Source of the DNA: Geminicoccaceae bacterium
GTDB taxonomy: Bacteria; Pseudomonadota; Alphaproteobacteria; Geminicoccales; Geminicoccaceae
DNA: 64,000 nt
Direction: 5' to 3'
Assembly (NCBI GenBank): GCA_020638465.1
Contig: JACKIM010000002.1
Coordinates: 1,860,001 to 1,924,000, forward strand
Shown: piece by piece, positions 59,892-64,000 of the stretch
How positions within the stretch are numbered: position 1 is the first letter of the stretch
Layout of the letters: the number at the start of each line of letters is the position of its first letter
Position numbers and translations under genes: made by a program
Notes under the pieces: model-generated
What the model was told of the DNA's origin: nothing
Databases searched by the model: none
The model's input: the letters and a program-made list of their open reading frames with translations, nothing else

Positions 59892-61769
59892 ATGACGGAC
59901 CGCCGCAAGCTCGCCCTGCTGCTGCCCGGCCTGAGCCTTCTGGCGCTGCTCGTGCTGGCCTATGGCGCTCCCTGGATAGCACCGCACGACCCCATCGCCA
60001 TGGATGTCGCCGGGCGGCTCAAGCCCCCTTCGGCCGACCACTGGCTCGGGCAGGACGAATATGGCCGGGACATCCTGAGCCGGTTGCTGTACGGCGCGCG
60101 GGTGTCCCTGAGCGTGGCGATCATCGCCTCGCTGGCCGCCATGGTCATCGGCGTCACCCTCGGGCTCGTCGGTGGCTATTTCCGCGGTCTGGCCGAGATA
60201 TTCACGCTTCGCCTGGTGGACATCGTCCTGTCCTTCCCGCCGATCCTGCTGGCGCTGCTCATCGTCACCCTGTTCGGTCCCGGTGCCGTGACCCTGACCG
60301 CCTGCCTTTCCGTCCTGCTGGCCCCCGGCTTCGCCCGGGTCACCTATGGCGAGGTGCTGTCGATCAGCCAGCTCGACTATGTCGAGGCCGTGCGGGCACT
60401 CGGTGCGGGTTCACCGCGCATCGTCCTCAAGACGGTGCTGCCCAACGTCGCCGGCCCGATCCTCGTCCAGCTGTCCCTGACGGTCGCCTCCGCCATCCTC
60501 ATCGAATCCGGCCTGTCCTTCCTCGGGCTGGGCGTCATCCCGCCCGACCCGTCCTGGGGCCTCATGATCCGCGGTGCGCGCGGCTACATGAATTATTCGG
60601 CCATGGGACTGATCTGGCCGTGCCTGGCGCTGATCGTCACCGTCCTCATCTTCAACGCCATGTGCGACGCCATGCGCGACCTGTTCGACCCGCGGGCCCG
60701 ACCGGTCGATTCGGCGGCAGTGGCCGCAGCCCTGCCCGACCGGACCGCTCTCGCGGACCATGCCGATGAAACGCGTGCGGACAATATTCTCGAAGTGAAG
60801 GATCTCGCCACTCACATCATGACCGAACGTGGCGTGGTCAAGGCCGTCGATGGCGTGAGCTTCAGCCTCGTACCGGGCGAGACCCTGGCAGTCGTCGGCG
60901 AAAGCGGTTCCGGCAAGTCGATGACCGGCCTGTCGATCATGGGCCTGCTGCCCGAGCCCGCCGGCTATATCGCCCGCGGCAGCATCCGCCTGCGCCGGCG
61001 CGACGGGTCCGCCCTGCACGTCGAGACCGCATCGGACGAGGAGTTGCGTTCGATCCGCGGCGACGACGTGGCGATGATCTTCCAGGAGCCGATGACCGCC
61101 CTCAATCCGGTCTACCGCATCGGCGACCAGATCACCGAGGCCATCCGCCAGCACCGCGACATCACGAGGAAGGAGGCGCGCCGGCTGGCCGTCAACGCCC
61201 TCGACAAGGTCGGCATTCCCGATCCGGCAACCCGCATCGACGCCTTCCCCCACGAGCTTTCCGGCGGAATGCGCCAGCGGGCGATGATCGCCATGGCGCT
61301 GGCGCTCGAACCCGCCCTGCTCATCGCCGACGAACCGACGACAGCGCTCGACGTCACCATTCAGGCACAGATCCTCGAACTGCTGAAATCGCTGCAACGC
61401 ACCAGCGATCCACCATTGGCGATGATCTTCATTACCCATAATCTGGGCGTTGTGGCGGAACTCGCCGACCGGGTGATGGTCGTCTATGCCGGCGATGTCG
61501 TCGAGGAGGGACCGATGCGCGAGGTCTTCGACCATCCACGCCACCCCTATACCCGCGGCCTGCTCGACAGCGTGCCCCGCCCCGGATCGCGCGAGCGGCT
61601 GCGGGCCATTGCGGGCGTCGTGCCGAGCCCGTTCGACCGGCCCGCCGGTTGCCACTTCGCCCCCCGTTGCGCCCTCGCCCGGGACCTCTGCCGCAGGGAT
61701 GCGCCGCAACTGGTCGAGACCGCTCCCGGACACCGTTCGCGCTGTCACTTCTGGCAGGAGGTGACATGA
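59892..61769 (+). CDS. Fused ABC permease (DppC type) and ATPase (DppD type)
   Basis: A 625-residue single chain joining two usually separate parts. Residues 1-275 are a DppC permease with HWLGQDEYGRDILSRLLYGARVSL and the coupling loop EAVRALGAGSPRIVLKTVLPN. After a linker (about residues 276-300, rich in A and D) comes a full ATPase domain with Walker A GESGSGKS, signature LSGGMRQRA and LLIADEPTTALD, ending in the CHFAPRC-type oligopeptide ATPase tail with four cysteines. No stop or frame break lies in the linker. Such fusions are known in Dpp-type systems of actinobacteria and proteobacteria. The start at 59892 is set by the preceding stop. Confidence 0.9.
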   Translation: MTDRRKLALLLPGLSLLALLVLAYGAPWIAPHDPIAMDVAGRLKPPSADHWLGQDEYGRDILSRLLYGARVSLSVAIIASLAAMVIGVTLGLVGGYFRGLAEIFTLRLVDIVLSFPPILLALLIVTLFGPGAVTLTACLSVLLAPGFARVTYGEVLSISQLDYVEAVRALGAGSPRIVLKTVLPNVAGPILVQLSLTVASAILIESGLSFLGLGVIPPDPSWGLMIRGARGYMNYSAMGLIWPCLALIVTVLIFNAMCDAMRDLFDPRARPVDSAAVAAALPDRTALADHADETRADNILEVKDLATHIMTERGVVKAVDGVSFSLVPGETLAVVGESGSGKSMTGLSIMGLLPEPAGYIARGSIRLRRRDGSALHVETASDEELRSIRGDDVAMIFQEPMTALNPVYRIGDQITEAIRQHRDITRKEARRLAVNALDKVGIPDPATRIDAFPHELSGGMRQRAMIAMALALEPALLIADEPTTALDVTIQAQILELLKSLQRTSDPPLAMIFITHNLGVVAELADRVMVVYAGDVVEEGPMREVFDHPRHPYTRGLLDSVPRPGSRERLRAIAGVVPSPFDRPAGCHFAPRCALARDLCRRDAPQLVETAPGHRSRCHFWQEVT

Positions 61770-62731
61770 ATCCGCCGCTCCTGCGGGTCGAGGGCCTGCA
61801 AAAGCACTTCGCACTCCGCGCCGGTCCGCTCGGTCTCGGAAGACGCACGCTCAAGGCCGTGGAAAACGTCGGTTTCAGCCTTGAAAAGGGTGAGGTTCTC
61901 GGTCTCGTCGGCGAGAGCGGCTCGGGCAAGAGCACTCTCGGCCGCACCATATTGCGCCTGCACGAACCCACGGCCGGGCGCATCGAACTGGCAGGCGAGG
62001 ATATCACCGAAACGGCAGGCGAAGACCTGCGCAAGTTGCGCCGGCGCATGCAGATCATCTTCCAGGACCCGTATGCCTCGCTCGATCCGCGCAAGCGCGT
62101 GCGCGACATCCTCGCTGAAGCCCGCATCATCCACGGCCTGCCCGCCGACCGCGGCACCATCCTCGAACTGCTGGAGAAGGTGGGACTGGGTCGCGAACAT
62201 CTCGACCGCTACCCGCACGAGTTCTCCGGCGGCCAGCGCCAGCGCATCGGCATCGCCCGCGCCCTTGCCGTCGGCCCCGAGCTGATCGTCGCCGACGAGC
62301 CCGTTTCCGCCCTCGACGTCTCGATCCAGGCCCAGATCGTCAACCTGCTCTGCGACCTCCAGCGCGACCTTGACCTCACCATGCTCTTCATCGGCCACGA
62401 TCTTTCCGTGATCGAGCATGTCTCCAACCGTGTCATGGTACTCTATCTGGGCCGGGTCATGGAACTGGCTCCGGCCGAGACCCTCATGCGCCGCCCACGC
62501 CATCCCTATACCGAGGCCCTGCTGTCCGCAGCACCAACCATCGACCCGGCTTCCCGGCGCGAGCGCATCATCCTCAAGGGCGATCAGCCGAGCCCGGCCA
62601 ATCCGCCCTCCGGCTGCGTCTTCCGCACCCGCTGCGCCTACGCACGGCCGGAATGCGCCGGCACCGTGCCGCCGCTGACCGAAACCGAACCCGGCCACTT
62701 CAGGGCCTGCATCCGCGACGACGTCCCCTGA
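61766..62731 (+). CDS. ABC transporter ATPase, DppF type
   Basis: A 321-residue ATPase that pairs with the fused DppD-type domain. Walker A GESGSGKST, the DppF-typical MQIIFQDPYASLDPRKRV, signature FSGGQRQRI, VADEPVSALDVS and switch GHDLSV are intact, and the tail holds the CVFRTRCAYARPEC cysteine motif of oligopeptide ATPases. The ATG shares ATGA with the fusion-gene stop. It is the last gene of the six-gene hyu-dpp operon (53670-62731). Confidence 0.92.
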   Translation: MNPPLLRVEGLQKHFALRAGPLGLGRRTLKAVENVGFSLEKGEVLGLVGESGSGKSTLGRTILRLHEPTAGRIELAGEDITETAGEDLRKLRRRMQIIFQDPYASLDPRKRVRDILAEARIIHGLPADRGTILELLEKVGLGREHLDRYPHEFSGGQRQRIGIARALAVGPELIVADEPVSALDVSIQAQIVNLLCDLQRDLDLTMLFIGHDLSVIEHVSNRVMVLYLGRVMELAPAETLMRRPRHPYTEALLSAAPTIDPASRRERIILKGDQPSPANPPSGCVFRTRCAYARPECAGTVPPLTETEPGHFRACIRDDVP

Positions 62732-62784
62732 CCTTCGTCCATCGGATCGCCATGCCCGAGACGACGATCCCGTCCGGCACCATC

Positions 62785-63291
62785 TCACCCCATCCCCGGC
62801 ATGAACGGCAGGTCGGTCGGCTCGGGCCTCGTGCCGGCCGCCGTCAGCATGGCGTGGGCCTGGCCGCGATGGTGGGTCTGGTGGTTGAAGAAATGCACGA
62901 CGAGCAGCGAGACCGGGCGGCTGACCTCGCGGCCCAGCGCTCCGGAAAACCAGGTAAGCTCCCCCACCAGATCATTGTCGCCGACGGAACTCGCCCATGA
63001 GGTGATGTCGGCATCGGTGACCCGCCGCTCCAGCTTGTAGGTTGGCCAGTCGGGAGCCAGGTGGACCGACCCCTGAATTCCCGATTCGGGAGCCGGCAGA
63101 TCGGTGAATCGCGACAGCCAGGTCCGGTCGCCCCACAACAGGTGGTTGAGCGTCGCCTGAATGGATCCGAAGAACGCGCCCCGGTCCTGAAGGCGGGCCT
63201 CGTCGTCCAGCCTGCCCGCGGCGGCAATCAGGCTCTCGTTCTGCCATACCGAATAACGGGCCATCACCCGCACATAACCGGCATCGATCAT
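62785..63291 (-). CDS. DinB family protein
   Basis: A 168-residue four-helix-bundle protein of the DinB/YfiT superfamily. The metal triad is complete: His50 in TLNHLLWGDR and His137 and His141 in HFFNHQTHHRGQ. Members include thiol-dependent transferases such as bacillithiol or mycothiol S-transferases and DNA-damage-induced proteins; the specific role cannot be read here. The ATG at 63291 has GGAGG upstream. Convergent with the dpp operon and divergent from the SDR gene. Confidence 0.85.
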   Translation of the reverse strand: MIDAGYVRVMARYSVWQNESLIAAAGRLDDEARLQDRGAFFGSIQATLNHLLWGDRTWLSRFTDLPAPESGIQGSVHLAPDWPTYKLERRVTDADITSWASSVGDNDLVGELTWFSGALGREVSRPVSLLVVHFFNHQTHHRGQAHAMLTAAGTRPEPTDLPFMPGMG

Positions 63292-63338
63292 CCCACACCT
63301 CCACCCGTCCCTTTACAAGGAGAATTCCAGCACAACTC

Positions 63339-63390
63339 CCCCCTTGCCGCCAGTCCGTACGCGGCGCATCGTACCGCCGTTTCAAGGGGG
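63339..63390. promoter_or_regulatory. Nested inverted repeats upstream of the SDR gene
   Basis: CCCCCTTG (63339-63346) and CAAGGGGG (63383-63390) form a perfect eight-base outer pair. Inside, GTACG (63357-63361) and CGTAC (63370-63374) form a second pair. The structure lies in the 140-base divergent gap between the DinB and SDR genes. It may be an operator or a leader hairpin. Confidence 0.35.
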
Positions 63391-63431
63391 AACGGGTTCA
63401 ACAGAGATCGGGCCATCGGAGGATCGCGAAC

Positions 63432-64000
63432 ATGACCGGCACAAGCAGGACCGCAGTCGTAACCGGAGGCGGCAAGGGCATTGGCCTCGCCATTGCCGAA
63501 CGCCTGAGGGCCGACGGCGTCCACGTGCAAAGCTGGGACATCGACGGGCATCCCTCCATCGACGTGTGCGACAGCGCACAACTGGAGCGCGCGGCCGCCT
63601 CGATGGAACGCATCGACATCCTCGTGTGCAATGCCGGCATCGCCGGACCCACGGGGCCGCTCGACACCTACCCGATCGACACCTTCCGCCAGATCGTCGA
63701 CATCGACCTCGTGGGTGTATTCCTCACCTGCCGTGCGGTCGTGCCGCTGATGCGCCGTCAGGGATATGGCCGGATCGTCAACATCGCCTCGCTGGCCGGC
63801 AAGGAAGGCACTCCCAATGCCGCCGCCTACAGTGCCGCCAAGGCCGGCGTGATCGCGCTGACCAAGTCGCTGGGCAAGGAGCTTGCGGGAACCGGTATCC
63901 TCGTCAATGCCGTCGCACCGGCCGCGGTCGCGACCGACCTGCTTGCCCAGATGAGCGAGGAACATGTCGCCACGATGATTGCCAAGTCGCCGCTCGGGCG
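63432..64000 (+). CDS. Short-chain dehydrogenase, FabG-like (3' end outside window)
   Basis: The frame is open to the window end, so 189 residues are seen of an expected 240-250. Cofactor motif TGGGKGIG at residues 11-18, NAG near 67, catalytic Ser120 in VNIASLAGKEG, and Tyr133 and Lys137 in AAYSAAKAG. The LVNAVAPAAVATDL segment near the cut end is typical of FabG-like oxidoreductases. The ATG at 63432 is preceded by CGGAGGAT. It is only distantly like the SDR at 50855. Confidence 0.87.
   Translation, partial: MTGTSRTAVVTGGGKGIGLAIAERLRADGVHVQSWDIDGHPSIDVCDSAQLERAAASMERIDILVCNAGIAGPTGPLDTYPIDTFRQIVDIDLVGVFLTCRAVVPLMRRQGYGRIVNIASLAGKEGTPNAAAYSAAKAGVIALTKSLGKELAGTGILVNAVAPAAVATDLLAQMSEEHVATMIAKSPLG

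Noticed and set aside
1..64000. tRNA, rRNA, CRISPR arrays, complete insertion sequences or prophage genes
   Set aside because: None was recognised on reading; no clustered spaced repeats, transposase, integrase or structural phage gene was found. Small RNAs cannot be excluded by eye.

Overview
The window is GC-rich, roughly two-thirds G+C by eye. Coding is dense, and operons are tight with many 1-11 nt start/stop overlaps. Gene content suggests a heterotrophic alphaproteobacterium: membrane-anchored cytochrome c552 next to kdsB and pheA, short type-2 ArgC, YejABEF, TRAP and BMP/CodA transport operons, Xsc for sulfonate breakdown, and DUF4170/DUF4112 proteins. Genus cannot be named from this sequence. 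No rRNA, tRNA, CRISPR array or complete insertion sequence was seen.

Layout. (1) 1-3.8 kb: end of xsc, then hemN behind a perfect FNR-type box, a lipid kinase and a DUF4112 protein. (2) 3.9-9.6 kb: yejABEF peptide ABC importer on the minus strand. (3) 9.8-14.5 kb: cytochrome c with an intrinsic terminator, kdsB, pheA, an orphan sugar-type ABC ATPase with a potentially structured leader, and two small exported proteins. (4) 14.7-16.7 kb: an AT-rich island with a HigBA-like toxin-antitoxin pair and a broken gene (one nonsense codon plus one frameshift). (5) 16.7-26.6 kb: an unrecognised protein, a YchJ-like protein coupled to an RND efflux pump and its adaptor, a SWIM/SNF2 helicase and a small membrane protein. 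(6) 26.7-33.5 kb: six-gene bmp-ATPase-permease-DMT exporter-permease-codA operon, probably for nucleobase uptake and cytosine deamination. (7) 33.7-41.4 kb: YWTD-like propeller, a lipoprotein, DUF4170, an M20 peptidase, a degenerate SelA-like protein, a PAS/GGDEF/EAL protein and a metallophosphatase. (8) 41.4-43.5 kb: tusA diverging from mobB-moeA (sulfur transfer and molybdenum cofactor). (9) 43.5-46.8 kb: RraA-like protein diverging from a gamma-glutamyltransferase coupled to a DUF1835 protein. (10) 46.8-51.6 kb: TRAP transporter with a GhrA-type reductase and a divergent SDR. (11) 51.6-53.5 kb: argC and a YrhK-type membrane protein. (12) 53.7-62.7 kb: hyuAB joined to a Dpp-type importer in which a permease and an ATPase are fused. 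(13) DinB-like protein and the start of a second SDR.

Most of the window is transport coupled to a matching catabolic enzyme: nucleobase uptake with CodA, hydantoin or oxoproline-like substrates with HyuAB, and an organic acid with GhrA. The least explained parts are the AT-rich island, the potentially switching leader at 12.3-12.4 kb, the exporter embedded in the nucleobase importer operon, and two enzyme-like proteins that lack a family key residue (SelA-like without the PLP lysine, RraA-like without the active-site arginine).
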